Source: Maricaulis sp034659015
GTDB lineage: Bacteria; Pseudomonadota; Alphaproteobacteria; Caulobacterales; Maricaulaceae
Direction of reading: 5' to 3'
Assembly: GCA_034659015.1 (NCBI GenBank)
Contig: JAYEGL010000017.1
Location: forward strand, 402,731 to 466,730
Length of the DNA: 64,000 nt
Shown: positions 43,260 through 50,528 of the stretch, piece by piece
Position numbering within the stretch: the first letter of the stretch is position 1
How the letters are laid out: each line of letters begins with the position of its first letter
Position numbers and translations under genes: made by a program
The notes under the pieces: model-generated
What the model saw: the letters and a program-made list of their open reading frames with translations, nothing else
Database searches by the model: none
What the model was told of the DNA's origin: nothing

Positions 43260-43457
43260 ATGTTTCACGATGACGATACAGCCGCAACCACCCCGCCCAA
43301 AGACGCGATCATCCCGGGCGAAGACCTCGACGCCCTGTCGCTGGAAGACCTCGCCGAACGGCGCACCGTTCTCGAGGCCGAACTGCGGCGGATCGATGCC
43401 ATATCGGAAAAGAAGCGTGCCGGGCGCAGCGAAGCGGACGCCGTGTTTAAGTTTTGA
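43260..43457 (+). CDS. DUF1192 family small protein
   Basis: A 65-residue protein with the family pattern: acidic start (MFHDDD), then GEDLDALSLEDLAERRTVLEAEL forming a helix, and the end ISEKKRAGRSEADAVFKF. DUF1192 proteins are restricted to alphaproteobacteria and have no known function. It lies 79 bp upstream of rcdA on the same strand, a neighbourhood likely shared in relatives, and is probably co-transcribed. Confidence 0.85.
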   Translation: MFHDDDTAATTPPKDAIIPGEDLDALSLEDLAERRTVLEAELRRIDAISEKKRAGRSEADAVFKF

Positions 43458-43536
43458 TCAAGGGTTTCGGGCAATCTGGCCCGAGGTTTGCTACGAATCG
43501 GACCTGACACATGCGGACCGCAAAACTGGACACGTG

Positions 43537-44061
43537 ATGACTGACAATACGCCGAACCTCTTCCCCGCCGGGGGCGCGCCGGCCGCCCGGGCCCAGGACT
43601 TCGCCAATTCGGAGATGTTCCAGAAACTCTTCCGGGAGGGTATGGACCTGGTGGAGGAGACGGCCGCCTATCTGGACGGCCCGGGGCGCGACGATTCCAA
43701 GTCGCTCGACCGGACGGGCGCGCTGTCCTATGCCAGCGAGAGCATGAAGCTGACCACGCGGCTGATGCAGGCGGCCTCCTGGCTGCTCGCCCAGCGGGCC
43801 GTGTCCGAAGGCGAGATGTCCGCCGAGGACGCCACCGACGGCAAGTACCGCCTGTCCAACGACCGTCCCACGGACGGGCTCTGGCCGGAAGGCGAAACGG
43901 CCCCGCCGGTCCTGATGGATCTGGTCACCCGCTCGCGCTCGCTCTATGCGCGCCTCAAGCGCATCGACGACAATCTCTATGTCGACGGTCCGCTGGAAGT
44001 CGAGGCCAATCCGGTCGCCGACCAGATCGCCAAGCTGCGCGGCGCCTTCGGCGAACGCTAG
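43537..44061 (+). CDS. rcdA: RcdA, CtrA-degradation adaptor (DUF1465)
   Basis: A 174-residue DUF1465 protein. In Caulobacter RcdA, with CpdR and PopA, delivers CtrA to the ClpXP protease at the G1-S transition. Family segments: FREGMDLVEETAAYLDGPGRDDS, ALSYASESMKLTTRLMQAASWLLAQRAV and LWPEGETAPPVLMDLVTRSRSLYARLKRID, forming the three-helix bundle. The start ATG follows a GTG. Its TAG stop is part of a 108-bp palindromic element, so the element may have altered the extreme C-terminus (AFGER). Confidence 0.93.
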   Translation: MTDNTPNLFPAGGAPAARAQDFANSEMFQKLFREGMDLVEETAAYLDGPGRDDSKSLDRTGALSYASESMKLTTRLMQAASWLLAQRAVSEGEMSAEDATDGKYRLSNDRPTDGLWPEGETAPPVLMDLVTRSRSLYARLKRIDDNLYVDGPLEVEANPVADQIAKLRGAFGER

Positions 44062-44165
44062 AGCATTTTCAGCGAAAGTGGGTCCCGGTTTCGCGGCTCG
44101 AAAATGCGACAAAACAAGAGGATAGAGCATTTTCACTGACCGGGAATTCAGTGAAAATGCTCTAG
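44058..44165. repeat. 108-bp palindromic element abutting rcdA
   Basis: Ends are perfect 13-bp inverted repeats (ctagagcattttc / gaaaatgctctag). Inside are a partly repeated agagcattttca unit, a gcgaaagtgggtcccggtttcgc segment, and a right-hand hairpin with 16-bp arms (44123-44165). The style matches the agagcattttc palindromic repeats widespread in Rhizobiales and relatives. The left end contains the rcdA stop codon. Confidence 0.8.
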
Positions 44166-44187
44166 TCACACGGCAGACCCGCAAAGA

Positions 44188-44219
44188 AAAAGGCGCGCTC
44201 CCGGTGGAGCGCGCCTTTT
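44188..44219. terminator. Bidirectional terminator of rcdA and rpmE
   Basis: A perfect 13-bp stem (aaaaggcgcgctc / gagcgcgcctttt) with a 6-nt loop and A/T flanks, between the convergent rcdA and rpmE genes. Confidence 0.93.
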
Positions 44220-44243
44220 CGCTTGGCCGTATGGCCGGGCGTC

Positions 44244-44462
44244 CTAGACGAAGCCCTTGAACTTGTCCTTGAAGCGCGACACGCGGCCGCCGCGATCCAT
44301 CAGCTGCTGGTTGCCGCCGGTCCAGGCCGGGTGCGAGGTCGGATCGATATCCAGGGTCAGCACGTCGCCTTCCTTGCCCCAGGTCGACTTGGTCTGGAAC
44401 TCGCTACCGTCCGTCATCTTCACGGTGATGAGGTGGTAGTCGGGATGGGTATCCTTTTTCAT
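44244..44462 (-). CDS. rpmE: 50S ribosomal protein L31, zinc-free form
   Basis: A 72-residue L31: MKKDTHPDYHLITVKMTDGSEF, then STWGKEGDVLTLDIDPTSHPAWTGG and GGRVSRFKDKFKGF. The CxxC zinc pair of the C+ form is replaced (no cysteines), as normal in alphaproteobacteria. L31 bridges the two ribosomal subunits. The start at MKKD is fixed by family length; a longer in-frame start adds 14 unconserved residues. Confidence 0.97.
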   Translation of the reverse strand: MKKDTHPDYHLITVKMTDGSEFQTKSTWGKEGDVLTLDIDPTSHPAWTGGNQQLMDRGGRVSRFKDKFKGFV

Positions 44463-44665
44463 CGGTCCGGCTTTCTTTTCATCCGCCGCGCCACACCGAT
44501 CCACAGCCGGGCACGCAGCTCAATAAACTCAGGAGCGCGGGTCTATACAGGAGGATGCACGCGGGAGCAACCACGGCGATGAGTCGCAGATCCTGGCGCC
44601 CGCCACTTGCGCCGGAAGGGCAATCGGACAACCGTGGACCCGCACAAGCCCCCCCGGAGAAGACC

Positions 44666-45571
44666 TTGAAAAGCCTCACGACCTGCCTTGCACTGATGGC
44701 GCTCGCCACGGCCCCGGTCCTTGCACAGGACCCGCCAGCCGGGACCGCCGCGGAAGATGGTGCCCCGATAAACTTCGGCACCACCCACAGGATCGCATCG
44801 GCCGTCCTTGGCGAGGAACGCACCATCAATGTCTGGCTGCCGCCGGAGCACGAGACCGCCGAGGAGGCCTATACCGTACTCTATCTTATCGACGGCGGCG
44901 TGGAGCAGGACTTTCCCCATATCGCCGGCCTCGCCCAGCTCGGCGTCATTTCCTGGCAGTACGAGCCTCTGATCGTGGTCGGCATCGAGACCGGCGACCG
45001 CCTGCACGAGCTGACGCCGGATCCTGCCGACCCGCGCTACAGCGCCCAGTTCGAGACGGCCGGCAGCGCAGCCGCGTTTCGCGCCTATATCGCTGACGAT
45101 GTCATCCCCTTCATCGAGGCCGCATATCGCGTGGGCGAACGCCGCGCCATCATTGGGGAAAGCCTGGCCGGACTCTTCATCGTCGACACCCTGCTGGAAC
45201 AACCCGCTCTCTTCGACGACTATGTAGCGGTTTCGCCGAGCCTGTGGTGGGACGATCAGGCCGTCGCCGGACGCGCTGCAGAAAGGCTGGCGGCAGCCGA
45301 CCATGGCGATACCCGCCTCTATCTGACCATGGCGGATGAGGGCGGCACGATGCAGGCCGGGCTCGACACGCTCCTTGCGGCCCTCGACGACGTCGAAGGC
45401 GCACCGGAGTACCGCTATGTCGATCGCCGCGAAACCGAAACGCATTCGACCATCTATCATGGCGCCGCGCTCGACGCCCTGCGCTGGCTCTATGGCTATC
45501 CGCCCTATGACTATGGCGAAGCCCCCTGGTATCTGATCGAGGGCGGTCAGCCGGACGACGGAAACGAGTAG
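44666..45571 (+). CDS. Exported alpha/beta-hydrolase (esterase, Fes/IroE-like)
   Basis: A 301-residue serine hydrolase of the COG2819 (Esterase/IroE) group. With the TTG start at 44666, which has GGAGAAG about 5 nt upstream, the protein begins with a clean signal peptide (TTCLALMALATAPVLAQ); an ATG at 44555 would bury it under 37 residues. Catalytic serine is in AIIGESLAGLF (GESLAG), Asp or Glu in the TMADEGG region, and His in ETHSTIYHG. Likely a periplasmic esterase, perhaps on siderophore-type esters; substrate unproven. Confidence 0.85.
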   Translation: MKSLTTCLALMALATAPVLAQDPPAGTAAEDGAPINFGTTHRIASAVLGEERTINVWLPPEHETAEEAYTVLYLIDGGVEQDFPHIAGLAQLGVISWQYEPLIVVGIETGDRLHELTPDPADPRYSAQFETAGSAAAFRAYIADDVIPFIEAAYRVGERRAIIGESLAGLFIVDTLLEQPALFDDYVAVSPSLWWDDQAVAGRAAERLAAADHGDTRLYLTMADEGGTMQAGLDTLLAALDDVEGAPEYRYVDRRETETHSTIYHGAALDALRWLYGYPPYDYGEAPWYLIEGGQPDDGNE

Positions 45572-45589
45572 CGGCTCTCGGCATCCGCA

Positions 45590-45618
45590 TTGATATACAC
45601 ACTCTTCGTGCGTATTGT
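45590..45618 (+). promoter_or_regulatory. Promoter of ccdAB
   Basis: TTGATA (45590-45595), 17 nt, TATTGT (45613-45618): five and four matches to the sigma-70 boxes at ideal spacing, about 27 bp before the ccdA start. CcdA-CcdB would be expected to bind here for autoregulation. Confidence 0.65.
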
Positions 45619-45644
45619 TTTCACCCCAGCGAGAGCAATGCGCG

Positions 45645-45899
45645 ATGAAGTATGAGCAGCCCGCATCCCGCAAACGCGTCAATCTGACGGTTCGCGAAGA
45701 CATCATGGCCGAAGCACGCGCCTTGGGCCTGAATACGTCCCGCGCGGCAGAAGCCGGCATCGAAGCGGCGGTCCGCGAAGAAAAAGGCCGCCGCTGGCGC
45801 GAGGAAAACCGCGAGGCCATCGAGGCGCACAATCGCCGTATCGAGCGGGAAGGACCTTTGCTGGGCACGCCCTGGTGGGCCGAGCCCAGGGACGAATAG
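45645..45899 (+). CDS. ccdA: CcdA-type antitoxin
   Basis: An 84-residue antitoxin. The N-terminal ribbon-helix-helix (SRKRVNLTVREDIMAEARALGLN) binds the operator; the C-terminal helical tail with EENREAIEAHNRRIEREGPLL wraps the toxin, and the ending GTPWWAE is typical of chromosomal CcdA. It is followed directly by ccdB: the stop and the toxin GTG are adjacent. Confidence 0.93.
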   Translation: MKYEQPASRKRVNLTVREDIMAEARALGLNTSRAAEAGIEAAVREEKGRRWREENREAIEAHNRRIEREGPLLGTPWWAEPRDE

Positions 45900-46208
45900 G
45901 TGGCGCGCTTCGATGTCTACCGGCCGACCGGCCTGCCGGCGCGGCTCGCAGTCGATGTGCAATCGGACGTGCTCAGCGATCTCGACAGTCGAGTCGTCAT
46001 CCCGCTTCGCCCGTTCGACCCGTCGGCGGGAGAAGCCGTGTACAGGCTGATGCCTGTGCTCGGTATCGAGGGCCAGGACTACCTGCTCGTGACGACGGAT
46101 ATCGCCATGGTTCCCAACCGCCTTCTGGGACGACCGATCACAAACATCGAAACCCAACACCGCGACACGATCACCGCCGCGATGGACTTCCTGTTCCAGG
46201 GCTATTGA
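45900..46208 (+). CDS. ccdB: CcdB-type toxin (gyrase poison)
   Basis: A 102-residue CcdB: FDVYRPTG start, LAVDVQSDVLSDLDSRVVIPL, EAVYRLMPVLGIEGQDYLLVTTDIAMVP and the C-terminal MDFLFQGY. In F-plasmid CcdB the last residues WGI bind gyrase; here the end is FQGY, so the Trp is Phe-Gln-shifted and potency is uncertain. GTG start immediately after the ccdA stop, giving lower toxin translation. A small intact chromosomal toxin-antitoxin module. Confidence 0.93.
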   Translation: MARFDVYRPTGLPARLAVDVQSDVLSDLDSRVVIPLRPFDPSAGEAVYRLMPVLGIEGQDYLLVTTDIAMVPNRLLGRPITNIETQHRDTITAAMDFLFQGY

Positions 46209-46218
46209 GCCTGGCGGC

Positions 46219-47208
46219 CTAGCGCGAGGTCAGCTTCAGCTCGATCCGGCGATTGCGGGCATTGGCCTCGGCCGAACGGCCCTGCGCGATCGGATGGTGT
46301 TCGCCGAAGCCGGCCGCGACCAGGCGCTGCGACGGCACACCAAGATCCTCCATCCAGCTGACCACCGAGATCGCGCGCGCGGCGGAGAGGTGCCAGTTGG
46401 ACGGATAGGTGGTGCGGATCGGCACCGGGTCGGTATGGCCGTCGATGCGGATCACCCAGTCGATATCGTCCGGGATCTCGTCGGTCAGCTGGATGATGGC
46501 ATCGGCGATCGGCCGCAGGCTTTCGCGGCCCTCGCTCGACAGCGCGGCCGAGCCTGACGGGAAGAGCACATCGGTCTCGAACACGAACCGGTCGCCGACA
46601 ATGCGCACGCCGGTCCGGTTGCCCAGGATCTCGCGCAGGCGGCCGAAGAAGTCGGAGCGGTACACGGCCAGTTCGGCGGCCCGTTCGGCCAGCGCCGCAT
46701 TGAGACGTTCGCCCAGATTGATCACCTGTGCCTCGGCCTCCTCGGCGCGCTGTTCGGAGGCTTCCAGGGCCGCGTTGAGCGAGGCGATCTGGTCGCGCAG
46801 CACCTGCATCTGCTGGTTCAGCAGCGCCAGCGCGCGGCGGCTCTCCTCGGACATTTCCTCTTCCGCGGCGAGATCGGACTCCAGGCTCTCCACCCGGCCC
46901 GTCGCCATCGCCAGTGCGCCTTCCAGCGCATCGCGCTCCTGCACGAGGCCGGTGATGCGGGTTTCCAGCTCCGCATTCTCGTCGCGGGCGATGTCCAGCT
47001 CCTCGGCGAGGGCCGACAGGCGCGCATTGAGATCGGCCAGCTGTTCGTCGCGCCCGGTCAGGGCGCGCGACAGCGCGAACTGGCCGGCCACGAAGATGGA
47101 CAACAGAAAGACGATGACCAGCAGGAGCGTGGCCAGGGCATCGACAAAGCCCGGCCAGTAATCGCCGCTATCTGCCTCCTGGAAACGCGCAAACCGGGGC
47201 GAGGCCAT
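46219..47208 (-). CDS. OmpA/MotB-domain peptidoglycan-binding protein
   Basis: A 329-residue inner-membrane protein: one N-terminal helix (about 22-45, DYWPGFVDALATLLLVIVFLL, the MotB/TolR-like plug helix with the aspartate D23-type position), a long coiled coil (about 50-190), and a C-terminal OmpA-like domain (VIRIDGHTDPVPI, NWHLSAARAISVVSWM, RNRRIELKL). Partner of the ExbB/MotA-like protein encoded 3 bp upstream. The pair forms a proton-driven stator-like complex anchored to the wall; the process powered is unknown. Confidence 0.9.
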   Translation of the reverse strand: MASPRFARFQEADSGDYWPGFVDALATLLLVIVFLLSIFVAGQFALSRALTGRDEQLADLNARLSALAEELDIARDENAELETRITGLVQERDALEGALAMATGRVESLESDLAAEEEMSEESRRALALLNQQMQVLRDQIASLNAALEASEQRAEEAEAQVINLGERLNAALAERAAELAVYRSDFFGRLREILGNRTGVRIVGDRFVFETDVLFPSGSAALSSEGRESLRPIADAIIQLTDEIPDDIDWVIRIDGHTDPVPIRTTYPSNWHLSAARAISVVSWMEDLGVPSQRLVAAGFGEHHPIAQGRSAEANARNRRIELKLTSR

Positions 47209-47211
47209 GGC

Positions 47212-48207
47212 TTACTCCCCTCCCCGCTCCCGCGATTGCAGAGCCCGGATAAAGACCCTCAGCTCGTCGCGCAGGGCCCGGGCCGCCTCCTCGTTGGAGG
47301 CACGGCTGTCATCGGCGAAACGCTGGAGCGTGGTGTCGAGCTGGCGCGTATGGCGTTCCAGCGTGTGAGCCAGCCGGTCCAGCGTCTCGGCGGTCTGTTC
47401 CAGCAGGGCACCGACATAGGCCGAGGAGACTTCACCGTCCTCGCCCGTCGAGGCCGGACCGGCCGCGGCGAGACGGGAGATCGAGGACAGCCATTCCTCG
47501 ATCTCGTTGTAGAAACGGTTCTGGGCGCGGCTCGCCTGAAGGTCGAGAAAGCCGATCACCAGCGAGCCGGCGAGACCGAAGAGCGAGGAGGCAAACGCCG
47601 TCCCCATGCCCTGGATCGGGTCTTCGATCGCCGACATCAGGCGCATGACGTCGGCTTCGGCCCCGGTCGCGCTGTCGGTCACCGCCCGAACGGCCTCACC
47701 CACATCGGAGACAACCTGGAGAAGCCCCCAGAACGTGCCGAGCAGGCCGAGAAAGATGAGCAGCCGCCCGAAATAGCGCGTGAAGGCCCCGGCCTCGGAC
47801 ATGCGCGCCGCAACCGAGTCGAGCACGGTGCGCACGGAACCGGCAGAGAGGGAGACCCGGCCATCGGCCTGGCCGATCATGGAGGCCATCGGTGCGATCA
47901 GGGCGGGCGGACGCGGCAGGCCCGCCGGATCTTCCGACGAGCGGAACCGGACCAGCCAGCGGGCGGCGGGGCCAATGCCCAGAGCCTGGGCGAAAGTGTA
48001 GACCACGCCGACGACAAGCACGGTCAGGATCAGCCCGTTGATCGCGGGGTTGGCCCGGAAGGCGGCTTCCAGCGGCTCGAAAAGCCAGAGCGCAATCACG
48101 GCAACAGCCGCGGTAAACAGCGCCATCCACACGATGTAGCGCCAGGGCCCGGTGAAACGCACCACAGGTGCGGAACGCGCGCGATCGTCCCGGTCGAGAA
48201 CAGGCAT
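47212..48207 (-). CDS. MotA/TolQ/ExbB-family proton channel protein
   Basis: A 331-residue protein with membrane helices at about 25-45, 55-75, 145-170 and 195-215. The conserved segment YFGRLLIFLGLLGTFWGLLQVV...MGTAFASSLFGLAGSLVIGFLDL matches the MotA_ExbB proton-channel core. The C-terminal about 100 residues are helical and cytoplasmic. It is the first gene of a two-gene unit with the OmpA-domain protein. This pair is widespread in alphaproteobacteria; it is distinct from motA at the start of the window. Confidence 0.9.
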   Translation of the reverse strand: MPVLDRDDRARSAPVVRFTGPWRYIVWMALFTAAVAVIALWLFEPLEAAFRANPAINGLILTVLVVGVVYTFAQALGIGPAARWLVRFRSSEDPAGLPRPPALIAPMASMIGQADGRVSLSAGSVRTVLDSVAARMSEAGAFTRYFGRLLIFLGLLGTFWGLLQVVSDVGEAVRAVTDSATGAEADVMRLMSAIEDPIQGMGTAFASSLFGLAGSLVIGFLDLQASRAQNRFYNEIEEWLSSISRLAAAGPASTGEDGEVSSAYVGALLEQTAETLDRLAHTLERHTRQLDTTLQRFADDSRASNEEAARALRDELRVFIRALQSRERGGE

Positions 48208-48436
48208 GCCTTCCCCTCGTTTCAGCTCCAGCCCTTCCTTACCCCGGATTGGGACATTTTGGAGGCGAGGTCAAAGCCTGCCTGCCGGAAGAACCGGCCG
48301 CCGCATGCGGCCCGCGGCATCAATACATTCCAAATTGGCAACAAGACCTTTCCAGGGCGCTTATTTAATCCGGAACGGAGACAGCCCATCTCGCGACAGC
48401 ACAGGCCCGACGGCCATCATCTCGCTGGAGCTTGCC

Positions 48437-49048
48437 ATGCCCTCTACACCGCCCCGCCACATTCTGCGTATCGACAGCAGCATGCGCCATGACGGCTCAC
48501 ACAGCCGCCGCCTCACCGACCGGATTGTCGACCGTCTGACAGCGGCCGACCCGGGTGCGCAGGTGACGGTCCGCGACCTGGCCGGTGCGTCGGTGAGCTT
48601 TGTCGACGAAACGTGGATCGGCGCCAACTTCACCCTTCCCGAGGACCGGACCGAAGAGCAAAAGGCCGCCCTGGCCCGTTCGGAGGAACTGATCGGCGAG
48701 CTGCGTGCGGCCGACACCATCGTGATCGGTGTGCCGGTCTACAATTTCAGCATTCCCGCAGCGCTGAAGGCGTGGATCGACCTTGTGGCGCGGGCCCGCG
48801 AGACCTTCCGCTATTCGGAAGCCGGTCCCGAGGGCCTGCTCGAGGGCAAGCGTGCCATCCTGGTCTTTACATCGGGCGGCGTCGCGCAAGGCAGCGAAAC
48901 GGATTTCGCCACCCCCTATCTGCGCTTCATGCTGGGCTTCATCGGCATCACCGATGTCGAGATCGTCGATGCCGGCCGGCTGATGTTCGAGGAAGCCGAA
49001 AAGCTCGACGCGGCACAGGCGCGGATCGAGGCGCTGGCTGCAGCCTAG
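48437..49048 (+). CDS. azoR: FMN-dependent NADH-azoreductase
   Basis: A 203-residue flavodoxin-fold NADH:quinone/azo reductase. FMN-binding LRIDSSMRHDGSHSRRL at the start, VPVYNFSIPAALKAWIDLVAR and FTSGGV are family motifs. It reduces quinones by two electrons and so limits oxidative stress. GGAG lies 7 nt before the chosen ATG; longer in-frame starts run through the ExbB promoter region. Its TAG overlaps the suhB stop at CTAG. Confidence 0.93.
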   Translation: MPSTPPRHILRIDSSMRHDGSHSRRLTDRIVDRLTAADPGAQVTVRDLAGASVSFVDETWIGANFTLPEDRTEEQKAALARSEELIGELRAADTIVIGVPVYNFSIPAALKAWIDLVARARETFRYSEAGPEGLLEGKRAILVFTSGGVAQGSETDFATPYLRFMLGFIGITDVEIVDAGRLMFEEAEKLDAAQARIEALAAA

Positions 49049-49842
49049 CCTGCAGCCGCCTTCAGCCGTTTGGTGATCTCGGCGAGCATGTCCTCATTGC
49101 CGGCCGCGATATGTCCGGTGCGCAGGATGTCCTCGCCGCCATCGGCCTCGGCCACGAAACCGCCGGCCTCCCGGACCAGGACAATGCCGGCAGCGATGTC
49201 CCAGGGCTGGAGATTGCGCTCCCAGAAGCCGTCGAAGCGTCCGGCTGCCACCCAGGCGAGATCGAGGGCCGCCGAGCCCATGCGGCGTATGCCGGCCGTG
49301 TGCGGCATGATCTGGTGGAGTTCCTTGAGGAAGCGGGCATGGCCGGTCTTGCCCATGAAGGGCATGCCGGTGGCGATCACGGCCTCGTCGAAATGCTTGC
49401 GGCCGGCCACGCGCAGACGCCGGTCGGACAGCCAGGCCCCGCGGCCCTTTTCGGCGTGGAACATCTCGTCGGTCGCGGGATTGTAGATGACGCCGGCGAC
49501 CAGCTCGCCCTCGCGCTCCAGCGCGATCGAGACGGCAAAGTGGGGCATGCCGTGCAGGAAGTTCAGCGTGCCGTCCAGCGGATCGACGATCCAGCGGTGC
49601 GACCGGTCCGTGCCCTCGACCACGCCGCGCTCTTCCATCAGGAAGCCATAGCCGGGGCGCGCCTGGGTCAGGCGGTCGTAGATGATGTCCTCGGCCTTCT
49701 TGTCCGCGACGGAGACAAAGTCCGCGGGTCCCTTGCGGGACACCTGCAGGTGTTCGACATCGCGGAAATCGCGGTTCAGCGACCGGCCGGCCCGGGCGGC
49801 CACTTCGGTCATCACCGTGAGAAGCGGGGAAAGCGTGCCCAT
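49045..49842 (-). CDS. suhB: Inositol monophosphatase family protein SuhB
   Basis: A 265-residue member of the Mg-dependent inositol monophosphatase family. Metal motifs: EERG (VVEG), WIVDPLDGTLNFLHG and the late AWVAAGRFDGFWERNLQPWDIAAG. In bacteria SuhB also binds the rRNA antitermination complex. It is the second gene after efp (6-bp gap), a pairing seen in other alphaproteobacteria. Confidence 0.94.
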   Translation of the reverse strand: MGTLSPLLTVMTEVAARAGRSLNRDFRDVEHLQVSRKGPADFVSVADKKAEDIIYDRLTQARPGYGFLMEERGVVEGTDRSHRWIVDPLDGTLNFLHGMPHFAVSIALEREGELVAGVIYNPATDEMFHAEKGRGAWLSDRRLRVAGRKHFDEAVIATGMPFMGKTGHARFLKELHQIMPHTAGIRRMGSAALDLAWVAAGRFDGFWERNLQPWDIAAGIVLVREAGGFVAEADGGEDILRTGHIAAGNEDMLAEITKRLKAAAG

Positions 49843-49848
49843 GCCGGA

Positions 49849-50415
49849 TCAGTCCGCCCGGCGGACGTAGGACCCGTCCTCGGTGGCCACGACGATCTTC
49901 TCGCCCATGCCGACAAAGGGCGGCACCGAGCTGCGCACACCGTTGGAAAGAATGGCGGGCTTGTAGGAGTTGGCCGCCGTCTGCCCCTTCACCACCGGTT
50001 CGGTCTCGGCGACCTCCAGCGTGACGTGCTGCGGCAGGGAAACGCCGATCGGCCGTTCCTCATGGAATTCCACCACGACATTCATGCCCTCCTGCAGATA
50101 GGCGGCACGATCCTCGCCGACGAAATCCTTCTGCAGCTCGATCTGCTCGTAATTCTCGGCATCCATGAAGGTCAGCATGTCGTCGCTGTCGAACAGGAAG
50201 GTATGGTCCTTCTGCTCCAGGCGCACGCGCTCGACCTTGTCGGCGGCGCGGAAACGCTCGTTCAGCTTGCGGCCGTCGAGCAGGTTCTTCAGCTCGACCT
50301 GGGCGAAGGCGCCGCCCTTGCCCGGCTTCACGTGGTCGGTCTTCACCGCAACCCACAGCGAATCCTGGTGCATCAGCACATTGCCGGGTTTGATTTCATT
50401 GCCGTTGATCTTCAT
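49849..50415 (-). CDS. efp: Translation elongation factor P
   Basis: EF-P, 188 residues with the three-domain layout; it relieves ribosome stalling on polyproline. The tip of domain I is KTDHVKPGKGGAF, with K33 in the position of the modified lysine, so the EpmA/beta-lysine route is the likely modification (epmA not in the window). The C-terminal PPFVGMGEKIVVATEDGSYVRR is standard. First gene of the efp-suhB operon. Confidence 0.98.
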   Translation of the reverse strand: MKINGNEIKPGNVLMHQDSLWVAVKTDHVKPGKGGAFAQVELKNLLDGRKLNERFRAADKVERVRLEQKDHTFLFDSDDMLTFMDAENYEQIELQKDFVGEDRAAYLQEGMNVVVEFHEERPIGVSLPQHVTLEVAETEPVVKGQTAANSYKPAILSNGVRSSVPPFVGMGEKIVVATEDGSYVRRAD

Positions 50416-50528
50416 GCCGTCACCTTAGACGCAATAAGCGGAAATTCGCGCTGCAGCCGGTCCGGCCGCAGGGTGGCGCTCTCCTATCAGCGAGGAGGGA
50501 TAACGGCAAGCGGCGGAGCGCAATCGGC

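Noticed and set aside
42066..43457. A 463-codon plus-strand frame across the quinone oxidoreductase gene
   Set aside because: Only its last 65 codons are real (the DUF1192 gene from 43260); the rest is antisense to a clear enzyme gene.
45645..48207. Possible Zorya-like defence island (MotA/ExbB plus OmpA next to a toxin-antitoxin)
   Set aside because: No ZorC, ZorD or ZorE gene or helicase/nuclease lies nearby; neighbours are azoR, suhB and an esterase.
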